A stretch of 64,000 bases of DNA from Mycobacterium marseillense (lineage in GTDB: Bacteria > Actinomycetota > Actinomycetes > Mycobacteriales > Mycobacteriaceae): the NCBI RefSeq assembly GCF_010731675.1, contig NZ_AP022584.1, positions 1,860,001 through 1,924,000 of the forward strand. The letters run 5' to 3'. A program made the position numbers and the translations under genes. Below the pieces are notes generated by a model. The model saw only the letters and a list, made by a program, of their open reading frames with translations, was not told where the DNA came from and did not search any database. Each line of letters starts with the position of its first letter. Positions within the stretch are counted from its first letter, which is position 1. Shown in pieces: positions 32,945 to 43,667 of this stretch.

Positions 32945-34207
32945 TTACCGATCGAGCCGGGCGAGCACGTCGGCGACGACCGACTCCGTAGCGACGGCCG
33001 ACTGCTTCCCCGTCCCCAGGTCCTTCACCCCGACCGTGCCGGCCTCGATATCGCGGTCTCCCAGCACCAGGGCGACCCGGGCGCCCGATCGGTCGGCCGC
33101 GCGCATCGCGCCCTTGAGCCCGCGGTCGCCGTAGGCGAGGTCGACGCGCACACCGGCGGCCCGCAGTTGACCGGCCAGCACCGCCAGCCGCAGCTTGGCC
33201 TGCTCGCTCAGCGGCACGCCGAAGACGTCGCAGCGGGTGGTCTCCCCGACGCTCTTGCCCTCCGCCCGCAGCGCCAGCAGCGTCCGGTCCACGCCGAGCC
33301 CAAATCCGATGCCGGACAGGTCTTGTCCGCCGAGCTCGCGCATCAGGCCGTCGTAGCGGCCGCCGCCGCCGATGCCCGACTGCGCGCCCAGACCGTCGTG
33401 CACGAACTCGAACGTGGTCTTGGTGTAGTAGTCCAACCCGCGCACCATGCGCGGGTTGATGACGTACGGGACCCCGAGCGCGTCCAGGTGCGCCAGCACG
33501 GTGTCGAAGTGCTGCTTGGCCGCGTCGGACAGGTGGTCGAGCAACACCGGCGCATCCGCCGTCATGGCCTTCACCTGCGGTCGTTTGTCGTCGAGCACGC
33601 GAAGTGGATTCAGCCGCGCGCGTCGCTGGGTTTCCTCGTCGAGGTCAAGACCAAACAGGAACTCCTGCAACAGTTCCCGATATTGTGGTCGACAGCTGTC
33701 GTCCCCCAGCGAGGTGATCTCGAGCCGGAACCCGTCGAGCCCGAGCGACCGGAATCCCGCGTCGGCGATCGCGATGACCTCGGCGTCCAGGGCCGGGTCG
33801 TCGACGCCGATCGCCTCCACGCCGACCTGCTGCAGCTGGCGATACCGGCCGGCCTGCGGGCGCTCGTAGCGGAAAAATGGTCCCGCGTAACAGAGTTTGA
33901 CGGGCAGTGCGCCACGGTCCAGCCCGTGTTCGATGACGGCACGCACCACGCCGGCGGTCCCCTCGGGCCGCAGCGTCACCGAACGGTCGCCACGGTCGGC
34001 GAACGTATACATCTCCTTGGACACCACGTCGGTGGATTCGCCGACGCCGCGGGCGAACAGGGCGGTGTCCTCGAAGATCGGCAGCTCGATGTCGCCGTAC
34101 CCGGCGCGGCGGGCGGCGCCGAGCAAGCCGTCGCGCACGGCGACGAACTGCGCCGAGTCCGGCGGGACGTAGTCGGGCACCCCCTTGGGGGCAGCAAAGT
34201 CAGGCAC
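32945..34207 (-). CDS. hisS: Histidyl-tRNA synthetase
   Basis: 420 residues from GTG 34207, the normal mycobacterial length. Class II synthetase core with motif 2 [20 protein letters not shown], the HisA segment [18 protein letters not shown] and motif 3 [15 protein letters not shown], then the C-terminal anticodon-binding domain (from about 325). It charges tRNA-His in the cytoplasm. Three bases separate its start from the stop of the glyoxalase II-like gene, forming an operon as in Rv2580c-Rv2581c. It marks the start of the conserved core chromosome to the right of the accessory DNA. Confidence 0.97.
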   Translation of the reverse strand: MPDFAAPKGVPDYVPPDSAQFVAVRDGLLGAARRAGYGDIELPIFEDTALFARGVGESTDVVSKEMYTFADRGDRSVTLRPEGTAGVVRAVIEHGLDRGALPVKLCYAGPFFRYERPQAGRYRQLQQVGVEAIGVDDPALDAEVIAIADAGFRSLGLDGFRLEITSLGDDSCRPQYRELLQEFLFGLDLDEETQRRARLNPLRVLDDKRPQVKAMTADAPVLLDHLSDAAKQHFDTVLAHLDALGVPYVINPRMVRGLDYYTKTTFEFVHDGLGAQSGIGGGGRYDGLMRELGGQDLSGIGFGLGVDRTLLALRAEGKSVGETTRCDVFGVPLSEQAKLRLAVLAGQLRAAGVRVDLAYGDRGLKGAMRAADRSGARVALVLGDRDIEAGTVGVKDLGTGKQSAVATESVVADVLARLDR

Positions 34208-34210
34208 GGG

Positions 34211-34876
34211 CTACAGGCCTTCGAGGAAGGGGTTGAGGCGCCGCTCGGCGCCGATGGTGGTGGCGTTGCCATGCCCCGGCAGCACCACCGTCGTGTCGTC
34301 GAGCACCAGGAGCTTGTCGACGATCGAGGTCAGCAGGTCGCGACCGCTGCCGCCGAACAGGTCGGTACGGCCGACCGACCGCTCGAACAGCGTGTCGCCG
34401 GTGAACACCACATCCTTGTCCCCGGTGACCCGGAACACCACCGATCCGCGGGTGTGGCCGGGGGTGTGGTCGACGTTGACGGTCACGCTGCCCAGGTCGA
34501 GCTTGTCGCCGTCGCGGTCGAGCTCGACGACCTGCTTGGGCTCGCGCCAGAAGGCGCCCGCCGCCAGCTGCGCCAGGCGCGGGCCCAGGCCGTAGATCGG
34601 GTCTTTGAGCATGAACCGGTCCTCGGGATGGATGTAGGTCGGGCAACCGTAGGTGTCGGAGACCTTCTGCGCCGACCACATGTGGTCGATGTGCCCGTGG
34701 GTGAGCAGCACCGCGGCCGGCGTCAGCCGGTTTTCGTCGAGGATGCGCCGCAGCGGGGCCATCACCCGCTGCCCCGGATCCACGATGACGGCGTCCGTTC
34801 CTGGCCGCTCGGCCAGCACGTAGCAGTTGCACTGCAACATGCCGGCGGGAAATCCGGTGATCAACACGGTTCCCAT
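34211..34876 (-). CDS. Metallo-beta-lactamase fold hydrolase, glyoxalase II-like
   Basis: 221 residues if ATG 34876 (MGTVLITGFPAGMLQCNCYV) is used; a longer frame to 34918 adds 14 non-conserved residues, and GTG 34867 is also plausible. The metal site is LTHGHIDHMW (HxHxDH), with further ligands in NVDHTPGHTRGS and FTGDTLFERS. These enzymes hydrolyse thioesters such as S-lactoylglutathione or a mycothiol analogue; Rv2581c is the orthologue. In an operon with hisS. Confidence 0.9.
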   Translation of the reverse strand: MGTVLITGFPAGMLQCNCYVLAERPGTDAVIVDPGQRVMAPLRRILDENRLTPAAVLLTHGHIDHMWSAQKVSDTYGCPTYIHPEDRFMLKDPIYGLGPRLAQLAAGAFWREPKQVVELDRDGDKLDLGSVTVNVDHTPGHTRGSVVFRVTGDKDVVFTGDTLFERSVGRTDLFGGSGRDLLTSIVDKLLVLDDTTVVLPGHGNATTIGAERRLNPFLEGL

Positions 34877-34986
34877 TTTCCCATGGGCCCCACTTGACAC
34901 GAGTCGCGGCGCCCACATTAGCCTGAGCTGGCCACCTCACGGGTTTATGGGGCTCCGACTTCACCAAGCATGGAGGCATAGCGGCC

Positions 34987-35880
34987 GTGCCGACCAACGA
35001 ACAACGACGTGCCAACGCCAAGCGCAAGCTCGAACGCCAGCTGGAGCGGCGCGCGAAGCAGGCCAAGACTCGCCGGATCGTGCTGATCGCGGCCGGCGCG
35101 ATCGTGGCGGTGGCCGTGGTCGTGGCGGTGGTCCTGACGATCGTCAACACCAAGCACGAACAGAAGAGCAACACCGCGGCGTCCACCACCACCAGCGCCA
35201 GCGCGCCCGAGTCCACGACGCCTGCCGGGCCGGCGCCGTCCGCCCCGCCGTTGCCGGCGTTCAAGCCGTCGGCCGAGGTGGGCGCCAACTGTCAGTACCC
35301 GGCAACGCCGGAGCCGGCGGCCAAGGAGGTCAAGCCGCCGCGGACCGGCAAGGTGCCGACCGATCCGGCGCAGGTGAGCGTCAGCATGGTGACCAACCAG
35401 GGCCACGTCGGCCTGATGCTGGCCAACAACGAATCGCCTTGCACGGTCAACAGTTTCGCGAGCCTGGTCGGCCAGAAGTACTTCGACAACACCAAATGCC
35501 ACCGGCTGACCACGTCGCCGGGGCTGGGCGTCTTGCAGTGCGGCGACCCCAAGGGCCAGGGCACGGGCGGCCCGGGCTACCAATTCGCCAACGAATACCC
35601 GACCGACCAGTACCCGCCGAATGACCCCAAGGCGCAGGAGCCCGTCCTCTACCCGCGCGGCACCCTGGCCATGGCCAACGCCGGGCCCGGCACCAACGGC
35701 AGCCAATTCTTCATGGTCTACAAGGACTCCCAGCTGCCCCCGCAATACACCGTGTTCGGCACCATCCAGCCCGACGGGCTGGCCACCCTGGACAAGATCG
35801 CCAAGGCGGGCGTCGCCGGCGACGGCGAGGACGGGGCACCCGCCAACGAGGTAACCATCACCTCGGTGTTGCTCGACTGA
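34987..35880 (+). CDS. ppiB: Membrane-anchored peptidyl-prolyl isomerase (cyclophilin)
   Basis: 297 residues from GTG 34987. A basic N-terminus (NAKRKLERQLERRAKQAKTR), one membrane helix (IVLIAAGAIVAVAVVVAVVL), a Ser/Thr/Pro linker and an extracytoplasmic cyclophilin domain (about 120-297). The domain keeps FDNTKCHRL, GGPGYQFANEYP and NGSQFFMVYKDS, with the catalytic Arg and the Gln-Phe-Phe residues. It catalyses proline isomerisation in secreted or surface proteins. Orthologue of Rv2582. The next gene encodes a kinase whose outer domain is a paralogue of this protein. Confidence 0.93.
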   Translation: MPTNEQRRANAKRKLERQLERRAKQAKTRRIVLIAAGAIVAVAVVVAVVLTIVNTKHEQKSNTAASTTTSASAPESTTPAGPAPSAPPLPAFKPSAEVGANCQYPATPEPAAKEVKPPRTGKVPTDPAQVSVSMVTNQGHVGLMLANNESPCTVNSFASLVGQKYFDNTKCHRLTTSPGLGVLQCGDPKGQGTGGPGYQFANEYPTDQYPPNDPKAQEPVLYPRGTLAMANAGPGTNGSQFFMVYKDSQLPPQYTVFGTIQPDGLATLDKIAKAGVAGDGEDGAPANEVTITSVLLD

Positions 35881-35970
35881 GTCCACTCGGCTGAATCCGT
35901 AGCGGCGCAACGCAGGCGCCGATCGGCGAGAATGCCGCGGACGCCGCGGCCGACAGCTTATGGTCGTTGG

Positions 35971-37686
35971 GTGGCGGCGAAGTCATTCGGGCAATACCAA
36001 TTGCTGGAGGTCTTGGGACGCGGGGGCATGGGACAGGTCTACCGCGCCTACGACGCCACCACCGACCGGGTGGTCGCGCTGAAGGTGTTGCCGTCGAACC
36101 TGGCTGAGGATCTCGAGTTTCAGCAGCGGTTCCGGCGTGAGGCACGCATCGCCGCCAGCCTCAACGACCCGCACGTGGTGCCGATCCACGGTTACGGCGA
36201 GATCGATGGCCAGCTGTATGTCGACATGCGGCTGATCGAAGGCCGCGATCTGGTCGACTACATCGCCGAAAACGGTGGACGGCTCAGCCCCGAGCGGGCG
36301 GTCGCGGTCGTCGAACAAGTTGCGGCGGCGTTGGATAGCGCGCACGAGGCGGGATTGATCCACCGCGACATCAAGCCCAAGAACATCTTGGTCACCAGGG
36401 CACGGGATTTCGTCTACCTGATCGACTTCGGCATCGCGCGCAGCACGGCCGACACGTCCCTCACGCAGACCGGTCACACGATGGGCACCGTGGCGTATAT
36501 GGCGCCCGAACGCTTCAGGGGCACAACGGATCACCGTGCCGACGTCTATTCGCTGGCCTGCGTCCTGCAGGAGTGCCTGACCGGGAAGCGTCCGTTCCCG
36601 GGCGAAAGCCTCGAAGAACAACTCAACGCGCACTTGAGCATTCCGCCGCCGCAGCCGTCGGCCGCCGTGCCCGGTGTGCCCCCGGCGCTGGACGCGGTGG
36701 TCGCGCGCGGGATGGCGAAGGACGCCGAACACCGCTACCAGTCGGTGATGGAACTCGCCGGGGCCGCCCGGGCTGGGCTGGCCGGCGCACCCCCGCCGCC
36801 CGCCGCGCCGCCACCGATTCCCGGCGCGCCGCCGCCGTATCACCCGCCGACGCACTCACGACGCCTGCTCATCGGCATCGTGGGCGCGTCGGCCCTGGCC
36901 CTCGCCGCGGTGGTGGCGTTGGTCATCGCATTGGTGGCCCAGAGTGACGGACCGGACGGCAGCCAGGCATCCAGCGCCCCGACGCGAGCCCGGGTGCCGG
37001 GCAGGACGGGATCGAATCCCGGTGCGAGCGGCCCGTCCTCGGCGACGGTGCCGCCGCTGCCCGCGTTCGCGCCGCCGGCCGACCTGGGCGCCAACTGCCA
37101 GTACCGGCCGGTGCCGGATCCGGTTTCGCGGCCCGTCAACCCACCGCCGTCGGGCCGGGTGCCCACCACCCCCGCGCAGATCGGCGCCGTCATCTCCACC
37201 AACTTCGGCGACATCTCCATGCAGCTCGCCAATTCCGAATCCCCGTGCACCGTCAACAGTTTCGTCAGCCTGGCCAAGCAGCAGTTCTTCGACAACACCC
37301 AGTGCGCCCGGCTGATCAGCTCGCCGGATGGCGGGTCGCTGTTGTGCGGCGGCCCGGACGTGGACGGTTCCGGTGGCCCCGGTTACGAATTCGCCGACGA
37401 GTACCCGGCGAACCAATACCCGCCCGATGATCCCGCGCTGCGGGCGACGGTGGTGTACCCGCGCGGCACCGTCGTCATGGCCACCGAGGGGCCCAACACC
37501 AGCGGCAGCCAATTCGCGTTGATCTTCAAGGACTCCGAGATGGACCCGCAGAGCACGGTGTTGGGCACGATCGACCAGGCGGGACTGGAGACACTCGACA
37601 GGATCGCCCGCGCCGGAATCGCCGGCAACCGGCAGAGCGGTGCCCCCACCAATCCTGTGACGATCAGCTCGGTGCGGCTGAGCTAG
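35971..37686 (+). CDS. Ser/Thr protein kinase with extracellular cyclophilin-like domain
   Basis: 571 residues from GTG 35971; ATG 35932 would add 13 residues and neither start has a strong ribosome site. Kinase domain (about 8-270): GRGGMGQVYRAYD, VALKVLP, LIHRDIKPKNIL, LIDFGIA, VAYMAPERF. A Pro-rich juxtamembrane part, a membrane helix (RRLLIGIVGASALALAAVVA) and an outer domain of about 190 residues follow. The outer domain matches the neighbouring PpiB (LGANCQYRPVPDPV, FDNTQCARLISSPDGGS, GGPGYEFADEYP). In it CHRL is CARL and GSQFFMVYKDS is GSQFALIFKDS, so catalytic contacts differ. It probably senses an outer ligand or proline-containing peptide. No kinase sits at this place in M. tuberculosis H37Rv. 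Confidence 0.88.
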   Translation: MAAKSFGQYQLLEVLGRGGMGQVYRAYDATTDRVVALKVLPSNLAEDLEFQQRFRREARIAASLNDPHVVPIHGYGEIDGQLYVDMRLIEGRDLVDYIAENGGRLSPERAVAVVEQVAAALDSAHEAGLIHRDIKPKNILVTRARDFVYLIDFGIARSTADTSLTQTGHTMGTVAYMAPERFRGTTDHRADVYSLACVLQECLTGKRPFPGESLEEQLNAHLSIPPPQPSAAVPGVPPALDAVVARGMAKDAEHRYQSVMELAGAARAGLAGAPPPPAAPPPIPGAPPPYHPPTHSRRLLIGIVGASALALAAVVALVIALVAQSDGPDGSQASSAPTRARVPGRTGSNPGASGPSSATVPPLPAFAPPADLGANCQYRPVPDPVSRPVNPPPSGRVPTTPAQIGAVISTNFGDISMQLANSESPCTVNSFVSLAKQQFFDNTQCARLISSPDGGSLLCGGPDVDGSGGPGYEFADEYPANQYPPDDPALRATVVYPRGTVVMATEGPNTSGSQFALIFKDSEMDPQSTVLGTIDQAGLETLDRIARAGIAGNRQSGAPTNPVTISSVRLS

Positions 37687-37697
37687 GGACGAACGGC

Positions 37698-40073
37698 TCA
37701 GGCCGCGGACGTCACGCGGTACACGTCGTAGACACCCTCGACGTTGCGCACCACGTTCAGCAGGTGGCCGAGGTGCTTGGGGTCACCCATCTCAAAGGTG
37801 AACCGGCTGATGGCAACTCGATCACCGGACGTGGTCACCGACGCGGACAGGATGTTGACCTTCTCGTCGGCCAGCACACGCGTGACGTCCGACAGCAGCC
37901 GGTGCCGGTCGAGCGCCTCGACCTGGATGGCCACCAGGAACACCGACGACGGCGACGGCGCCCAATTCACCTCGATGATGCGCTCGGACTGCTGCTGCAG
38001 CGAGGCGGCGTTGGTGCAGTCGGTGCGGTGCACGCTGACCCCGCCGCCGCGGGTGACGAACCCCATGATCTGGTCGCCGGGCACCGGGGTGCAGCACTTC
38101 GCCAGCTTGGTCAGCACGCCCGGGGCGCCGGGGACCGAGACGCCGACGTCGTCGCTGCTGCGGGGGCGCCGCAGCATGGTCGTCGGGGTGGAGCGTTCGG
38201 CGAGGTCTTCCTCGGCCTGGTCGATGCCGCCGATCTCGGCCAGGAGCCGCTGCACGACGTGCCGGGCCGACACGTGCCCCTCACCGATCGCGGTGTAGAG
38301 GGCGGACACGTCGATGTAGTGCAGCTCGCGGGCCACCGCCGCCAGGGTCTCGCCATTGACCAAGCGCTGCAAGGGAAGTCCGCCGCGACGCACCTCGCGG
38401 GCCATCGCGTCCTTGCCGGCCTCGAGCGCCTCCTCGCGGCGCTCCTTGGCGAACCACTGCCGGATCTTGGCCTTGGCGCGCGGTGACACCACGAACTGCT
38501 GCCAGTCCCGCGACGGCCCGGCGTTGGCCGCCTTCGAGGTGAAAACCTCGACGACTTCGCCGTTTTCCAGCTTGCGTTCCAGCGCCACCAGGCGTCCGTT
38601 GACCCGGGCGCCGATGCAGCGGTGGCCGACCTCGGTGTGCACGGCGTAGGCGAAGTCCACCGGCGTCGAGCCGGTCGGCAGGGTGATGACGTCACCCTTG
38701 GGGGTGAACACGAAGATCTCTTGTACCGCAAGGTCATACCGCAACGACTCGAGGAACTCGCCGGGGTCGGCGGCCTCCCGTTGCCAGTCGAGCAGCTGGC
38801 GCATCCACGCCATATCGTCGATCTCGGCGGCGGCGTGCGGATGCGGAAGACCGTTGCGACCCTTGGCCTCCTTGTAGCGCCAGTGCGCGGCGATGCCGTA
38901 TTCGGCGGTGCGGTGCATGTCGCGGGTGCGGATCTGCACCTCCAGCGGCTTGCCCTCGGGCCCGACGACGGTGGTGTGCAGCGATTGGTAGACGCCGTAA
39001 CGGGGTTGGGCGATGTAGTCCTTGAACCGGCCGGCCATCGGCTGCCACAGCGAATGCACCACGCCCACCGCGGCATAGCAGTCCCGGATCTCGTCGCACA
39101 GGATGCGGATGCCGACCAGGTCGTGGATGTCGTCGAAGTCTCGGCCCTTGACGATCATCTTCTGGTAGATCGACCAGTAGTGCTTGGGGCGGCCCTCCAC
39201 CGTCGCCTTGATCTTCGACGCGCCCAAGGTGCTGACGATCTCGGCGCGCACCTTGGCCAGGTAGGTGTCCCGCGACGGCGCGCGCCCCGCCACCAGCCGG
39301 ACGATCTCCTCGTACTTCTTGGGATGCAAGATCGCGAACGACAGGTCTTCCAATTCCCACTTGACGCTGGCCATCCCCAACCGATGAGCAAGGGGCGCAA
39401 TGACTTCCAGTGTCTCGCGGGCCTTGCGGGCCTGCTTCTCCGGCGGCAGGAACCGCATGGTGCGCATGTTGTGCAGCCGGTCGGCGACCTTGATCACCAG
39501 CACGCGGGGATCGCGCGCCATCGCGGTGATCATCTTGCGGATCGTCTCGCCCTCGGCGGCGCTGCCCAGCACCACCCGGTCCAGCTTCGTCACCCCGTCG
39601 ACGAGATGGCCCACCTCTTCCCCGAATTCCTCGCTCAAGGCGTCCAGGGTGTAGCCGGTGTCCTCGACGGTGTCGTGCAGCAGGGCGGCCACCAAAGTCG
39701 TGGTGTCCATGCCCAATTCGGCGAGGATGGTGGCCACCGCCAGCGGGTGGGTGATGTAGGGGTCGCCGGAGTGGCGCAACTGGGTGGCGTGGCGCTGGTC
39801 GGCGACCTCGAAGGCGCGCTGCAGCATCGAGACGTTCGCCTTCGGGTAGATCTCCCGGTGCACCGCAACCAGCGGCTCGAGCACCGGGTTGAGCGTGCTG
39901 CGCTGCGCGGTCATCCGCCGGGCCAGCCGCGCCCGGACCCGCCGCGACGCGCTGCTGGACGTCTTCAGGGATTCGGTCGGCGGCTCCGGCGCCTCCATCG
40001 GCTGCGTGATGGCTGGCGACTCCGCGACTTTGGGCGCGTCGAGCGCTTGCGCCGCGCTGTTGTCATCCGCCAC
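37698..40073 (-). CDS. relA: Bifunctional (p)ppGpp synthetase/hydrolase
   Basis: 791 residues from GTG 40073, the length of Rv2583c. HD hydrolase domain (about 90-230, [20 protein letters not shown]), synthetase domain (about 270-390, [40 protein letters not shown]), TGS domain ([20 protein letters not shown]) and a C-terminal ACT domain ([15 protein letters not shown]). It makes and degrades the stringent-response alarmone and responds to ribosome stalling. Followed downstream on the same strand side by the convergent kinase gene; apt lies upstream 44 bp away, as in M. tuberculosis. Confidence 0.97.
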   Translation of the reverse strand: MADDNSAAQALDAPKVAESPAITQPMEAPEPPTESLKTSSSASRRVRARLARRMTAQRSTLNPVLEPLVAVHREIYPKANVSMLQRAFEVADQRHATQLRHSGDPYITHPLAVATILAELGMDTTTLVAALLHDTVEDTGYTLDALSEEFGEEVGHLVDGVTKLDRVVLGSAAEGETIRKMITAMARDPRVLVIKVADRLHNMRTMRFLPPEKQARKARETLEVIAPLAHRLGMASVKWELEDLSFAILHPKKYEEIVRLVAGRAPSRDTYLAKVRAEIVSTLGASKIKATVEGRPKHYWSIYQKMIVKGRDFDDIHDLVGIRILCDEIRDCYAAVGVVHSLWQPMAGRFKDYIAQPRYGVYQSLHTTVVGPEGKPLEVQIRTRDMHRTAEYGIAAHWRYKEAKGRNGLPHPHAAAEIDDMAWMRQLLDWQREAADPGEFLESLRYDLAVQEIFVFTPKGDVITLPTGSTPVDFAYAVHTEVGHRCIGARVNGRLVALERKLENGEVVEVFTSKAANAGPSRDWQQFVVSPRAKAKIRQWFAKERREEALEAGKDAMAREVRRGGLPLQRLVNGETLAAVARELHYIDVSALYTAIGEGHVSARHVVQRLLAEIGGIDQAEEDLAERSTPTTMLRRPRSSDDVGVSVPGAPGVLTKLAKCCTPVPGDQIMGFVTRGGGVSVHRTDCTNAASLQQQSERIIEVNWAPSPSSVFLVAIQVEALDRHRLLSDVTRVLADEKVNILSASVTTSGDRVAISRFTFEMGDPKHLGHLLNVVRNVEGVYDVYRVTSAA

Positions 40074-40117
40074 GTGTGGTCACCTCCGAATTCGAGGATA
40101 TCTCCGATGTGGGTGGG

Positions 40118-40660
40118 CTACTCGCACATCAGGCTGTGCACCGGCAACGGTGCGACCGCGTCCCGGCCGCCCAGCCCGCCGAGTTCGAACAGCACCGCCG
40201 CCGCCACCACGTTCGCCCCGGCGCGCTCGAGCAGCCGTGCGGATGCGGCCAGGGTGCCGCCGGTGGCCAGCACGTCATCGACGATCACGATGTTGCGTCC
40301 GCGCAGGTCGATGCCCTCGCCGGGGATCTCCAGCGTCGCGGTGCCGTATTCCAGGTCGTACCGCTCGGCGTGCACCGGCGGCGGCAATTTCCCGGCCTTG
40401 CGGATGGCCAGCACGCCCGTCCGCAGCCGGTCGGCGACGGCCGCGGCCACCAAAAAGCCCCGGGCCTCGATGCCGGCCACCAGATCGGCGCCCGACGCGA
40501 GCTCGGCCACCGCGCCGGTGATCGCCGTCATCGCCGTCGCGTCGGCGAACACCGGGGTGAGGTCCTTGAACTGGATCCCCGGCTGGGGGAAGTCGGCCAC
40601 CTTGCGCGTCAGCGACGCGATCAGCTCGGCCACGGGCGTCCGCCCGCCGACATTCGTCAC
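40118..40660 (-). CDS. apt: Adenine phosphoribosyltransferase
   Basis: 180 residues from GTG 40660. The PRPP-binding signature is [20 protein letters not shown], and [17 protein letters not shown] is the other conserved block. It salvages adenine to AMP. Lies between relA and the solute-binding lipoprotein gene, the conserved Rv2583c-Rv2585c order. Confidence 0.95.
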   Translation of the reverse strand: MTNVGGRTPVAELIASLTRKVADFPQPGIQFKDLTPVFADATAMTAITGAVAELASGADLVAGIEARGFLVAAAVADRLRTGVLAIRKAGKLPPPVHAERYDLEYGTATLEIPGEGIDLRGRNIVIVDDVLATGGTLAASARLLERAGANVVAAAVLFELGGLGGRDAVAPLPVHSLMCE

Positions 40661-40667
40661 GGCAACC

Positions 40668-42362
40668 TCACTGCACCAGGGCCCATCGGTCCATGTTCCA
40701 GCCCACGCCCCACCGGGTCGGGTTGTTGCTCACCGCGTACATCTTCTTGGACATCAGCAACGTGCGCTGCTGCCGGTACAACGGCAGGGTCGGCATGTCG
40801 CCCCAGAGTATCGGCGCGGTTTCGGCCAGCAGCCTGACGCGCTCGGCGGCATCGGCGGACACCGCCAGCGCCCCGATCGCGCCGTCGACCTGGGGATTGC
40901 TGTATCCGGACAGGTTGTTGCCGTTGCCGGTGTGCAGGGCGTACGCGTCCAGCGCCGAGGACCCCGTCGAGCCGCTGCCGGTCGCGCCGCCCGTGCTGGC
41001 CAGCAACGCGTCGATCTTCCCGTCCCGGAGCGCCTGCGGGCCCGAGGCGTCCAGGGTGACGCCGGTGACGGTGATACCGGCCGCGGCGCACGATTTGGTG
41101 ATGACGCCGACGTTGACCGCGAGCCGCGCGTTGGGCCCCTGGTAGCCGATCCGCACCGCCAGCGGCGCGCCGCCCAGCGCGTTGCGGGCGGCGACCGGGT
41201 CCGCCTTGCGGAACGGGCCGGCCTCGGTGGCCCCGTCGGCCGCGGTGACCGCGTCGTCGCCGGCGGGGCTCAGGCGTGAATTGGCGATCGGTGTCCCCGC
41301 GTCGTGGGCCAGCGCGTCGCGCGGCGTGCACAGCGCGACGGCCCGGCGCGCCTTGGGCGCCGAAAGCGGCCCCTGCGGGGCGAAGATCAGCTGCTCGATG
41401 CCGTCCGACGGCGCGTCCGAGCGCTCGTAGTTGTCGGGCGTGGCCAGCGTTCCCGACGAGCCCGCGGCGACGTCCACCACGTCGACCGTGCGGTTGTTGA
41501 CGCGGTCCTGGATGTCGGGCCCCTGCGGCCACACCGTGATCCGCTTGGTGATGGCCCTGGGCCCCCACCACCGGTCGTTGGCGACGAGCACCACCGCCCC
41601 GCCCTCCAGGACGGACCCGATCTTGTAGGGCCCCGACGACGGGAAGCGTTTGAGATCGACACCCGGTTTGAGGTCCCAGATCGTGTTCCACAGCTTCGCG
41701 ACCTGCTGCACCAGCGGCGCGTTGTGGCTGAGCAGCGCCGCGGTGACGTCGACGTTGAGCTGGTCGGCGATGACGTGCGAGGGCATCAGCGAGGTCGCGG
41801 TGAACAGCTGGGTGTAGTCGACGACACCGCGGTCCGGGACGAACGACACCCGCGCCTTCTTTTGCCCGGGGATGCACTCGACGTTGGCGATGTCGATATA
41901 GCCGCCCTGGGTGGCGGCGTTGAATTCCGGGAAGCGGCCGGACTGGGCCGCCCAGGCGAGGACGATATCGTCGCAGGTCAGTGGCTTGCCGTCGGAGTAG
42001 ACGGCGTTGTCGGCGATCTGGTAGTCCAGCACCAGCGGCGTGCCGCCGACCACCGAGACGGTGCCGAAGTCGCGGTCGGCGACGATCTGCCCGCCGGGGC
42101 CGTGGTAGCTGAACCCGGTGAGTGTGCGGGCGAATGCCTGCGCCCCGGCCGAGGCGGCGCCGGCGACGGTGTTGGTGTTGTAGGTGTTCAGCGGGCCGTC
42201 GACCACGTAATCGACCTCGGAGGCGGCGCTACCGGAGCACGCGGTCATCAAAAAGCCCGCGGCCAGCACCACCGCCAGCCCGGCGCTGATCCACAGCGCG
42301 ATGTTCGGCCGGACGGTTAGCGCGCCACGATCGGCCCCAGTTTCCCGGTACCTGGCGGCCAT
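40668..42362 (-). CDS. Family 5 solute-binding lipoprotein (DppA/OppA-like)
   Basis: 564 residues from 42362. Signal peptide with lipobox GFLMTACSG (Cys near residue 42), then the two-lobed peptide/nickel-binding fold ([40 protein letters not shown]). Orthologue of Rv2585c, adjacent to secF with a 5-bp gap. No permease or ATPase genes accompany it, so it may be an orphan receptor or serve another transporter. Its ligand is unknown. Confidence 0.9.
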   Translation of the reverse strand: MAARYRETGADRGALTVRPNIALWISAGLAVVLAAGFLMTACSGSAASEVDYVVDGPLNTYNTNTVAGAASAGAQAFARTLTGFSYHGPGGQIVADRDFGTVSVVGGTPLVLDYQIADNAVYSDGKPLTCDDIVLAWAAQSGRFPEFNAATQGGYIDIANVECIPGQKKARVSFVPDRGVVDYTQLFTATSLMPSHVIADQLNVDVTAALLSHNAPLVQQVAKLWNTIWDLKPGVDLKRFPSSGPYKIGSVLEGGAVVLVANDRWWGPRAITKRITVWPQGPDIQDRVNNRTVDVVDVAAGSSGTLATPDNYERSDAPSDGIEQLIFAPQGPLSAPKARRAVALCTPRDALAHDAGTPIANSRLSPAGDDAVTAADGATEAGPFRKADPVAARNALGGAPLAVRIGYQGPNARLAVNVGVITKSCAAAGITVTGVTLDASGPQALRDGKIDALLASTGGATGSGSTGSSALDAYALHTGNGNNLSGYSNPQVDGAIGALAVSADAAERVRLLAETAPILWGDMPTLPLYRQQRTLLMSKKMYAVSNNPTRWGVGWNMDRWALVQ

Positions 42363-42367
42363 CGCGC

Positions 42368-43666
42368 CTACCGCCGGCCGACGTTCCGCTTGCCGGTGGG
42401 ACGACGGGTCCCGGTCGGCCGCACGGGACGTGCCCCCGGCGCAGGCTTGTTCGGCGCGGGCTTGGACGGCCCTGACGGCTTCGACGCCTCGCCGGCGGTC
42501 GCTTCGGTGTCCCCGGCGGCCTCGTCGGCAGTGTCGTCAGCGTCGTTGGCGCCCAGGGCGTTCTCGGCGCCCGCGCGGGCACCCCCGGCGCGCCGCCGCA
42601 GGACGCGGCGGGTGTGGGTGCGCACCAGCTCGGTGCGTTCCCGCATGCTGACCAGCAGCGGGGTGGCGAAGAAGATCGAGGAGTAGGTGCCGACGATGAT
42701 GCCGATCAGCTGCACCAGCGCCAGGTCCTTCAGGGTGCCCACACCCAGCAGCCACACCGCCACGACCATCAGCGCCAGCACCGGCAGCACGCCGATGAGG
42801 CTGGTGTTGATCGACCGCATGAACGTCTGGTTGATCGCCAGGTTGGCCTCTTCGGCGAAGGTGCGCTTGGGCTTGTGCTGGAAGCCGTGGGTGTTCTCCT
42901 CGACCTTGTCGAACACGATGACGGTGTCGTAGAGGGAGAAACCGAGGATCGTCAGCAGGCCGATGACCGTGGCCGGGGTGACCTCGAATCCGACCAGCGA
43001 GTACACGCCGGCGGTCACGGCCAGGTCGAAGAACATCGCCGCGATCGCGGCCAAGGTCATGTACCGCTCGTAGCGGACCGTGATGTACACGCCGACCAGC
43101 GCCAAAAACACCACCAGGGCGAACAGCGCCTTCATGGTGATCTGGTCACCCCAGGTCTCGGAGACCGCCGAGTCGCTGATGGCCTGCTTGCTGGGTTTGC
43201 CGTCGGGGCCCTTGGGTCCGAACGCGTCGAACAACGCGTTGCGCAACTTGGCCGTCTGGTCGTTGGACAGCGTCTCGGAACGAATCTGCACGGTCGCCGC
43301 CGCGCCGTTGCCGACGACGACCACCGATTCCGCATCGTTGCCCAGGGTCTTGCGGAACACGTCTTGGACTTGGGAGGTCTGCACCATGCCGTGCGCCCCG
43401 TCGGCCGGCATCGACACCGTCGTGCCGCCGTTGAAGTCGATGCCGAAGCTGAAGCCGCGCAACACAATGCTCAACAGCGCGGCCGCCACAATCGCGCCGC
43501 TGATGCCGAACCACAGCCGCCGCCGTCCGACAACCTCGAACGCACCGGTGCCGGTGTAGAGGCGCGACAGGAAGCTATGGTGCGGCGCCCCGGCGGCGCT
43601 GTCGGTCAATTCGGTTGTGCCTTCCGAGGTTTCGGTGATCTCGGTCGCGTCTTTGGAGGCCATCAC
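42368..43666 (-). CDS. secF: Protein-export membrane protein SecF
   Basis: 432 residues from GTG 43666. Six membrane helices with the SecF signatures GIDFNGGTTVSMPADGAHG and GLLTILGFSLYDTVIVFDKV. A Pro/Ala/Lys-rich C-terminal tail of about 70 residues follows, as in other mycobacteria. With SecD it uses the proton gradient to help proteins through the Sec channel. The start is one base from the secD stop. Confidence 0.96.
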   Translation of the reverse strand: MMASKDATEITETSEGTTELTDSAAGAPHHSFLSRLYTGTGAFEVVGRRRLWFGISGAIVAAALLSIVLRGFSFGIDFNGGTTVSMPADGAHGMVQTSQVQDVFRKTLGNDAESVVVVGNGAAATVQIRSETLSNDQTAKLRNALFDAFGPKGPDGKPSKQAISDSAVSETWGDQITMKALFALVVFLALVGVYITVRYERYMTLAAIAAMFFDLAVTAGVYSLVGFEVTPATVIGLLTILGFSLYDTVIVFDKVEENTHGFQHKPKRTFAEEANLAINQTFMRSINTSLIGVLPVLALMVVAVWLLGVGTLKDLALVQLIGIIVGTYSSIFFATPLLVSMRERTELVRTHTRRVLRRRAGGARAGAENALGANDADDTADEAAGDTEATAGEASKPSGPSKPAPNKPAPGARPVRPTGTRRPTGKRNVGRR

Positions 43667-43667
43667 G

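Noticed and set aside
38622..41279. 885-codon open frame opposite relA and apt
   Set aside because: Antisense to two well-conserved genes. The composition is that of a GC-driven shadow frame with no recognisable domain.
41304..42320. Long open frame opposite the solute-binding lipoprotein gene
   Set aside because: It is antisense to a gene with a clear lipobox and fold. Its translation is rich in Arg/Gly/Asp with no family pattern, a usual by-product of high GC content.
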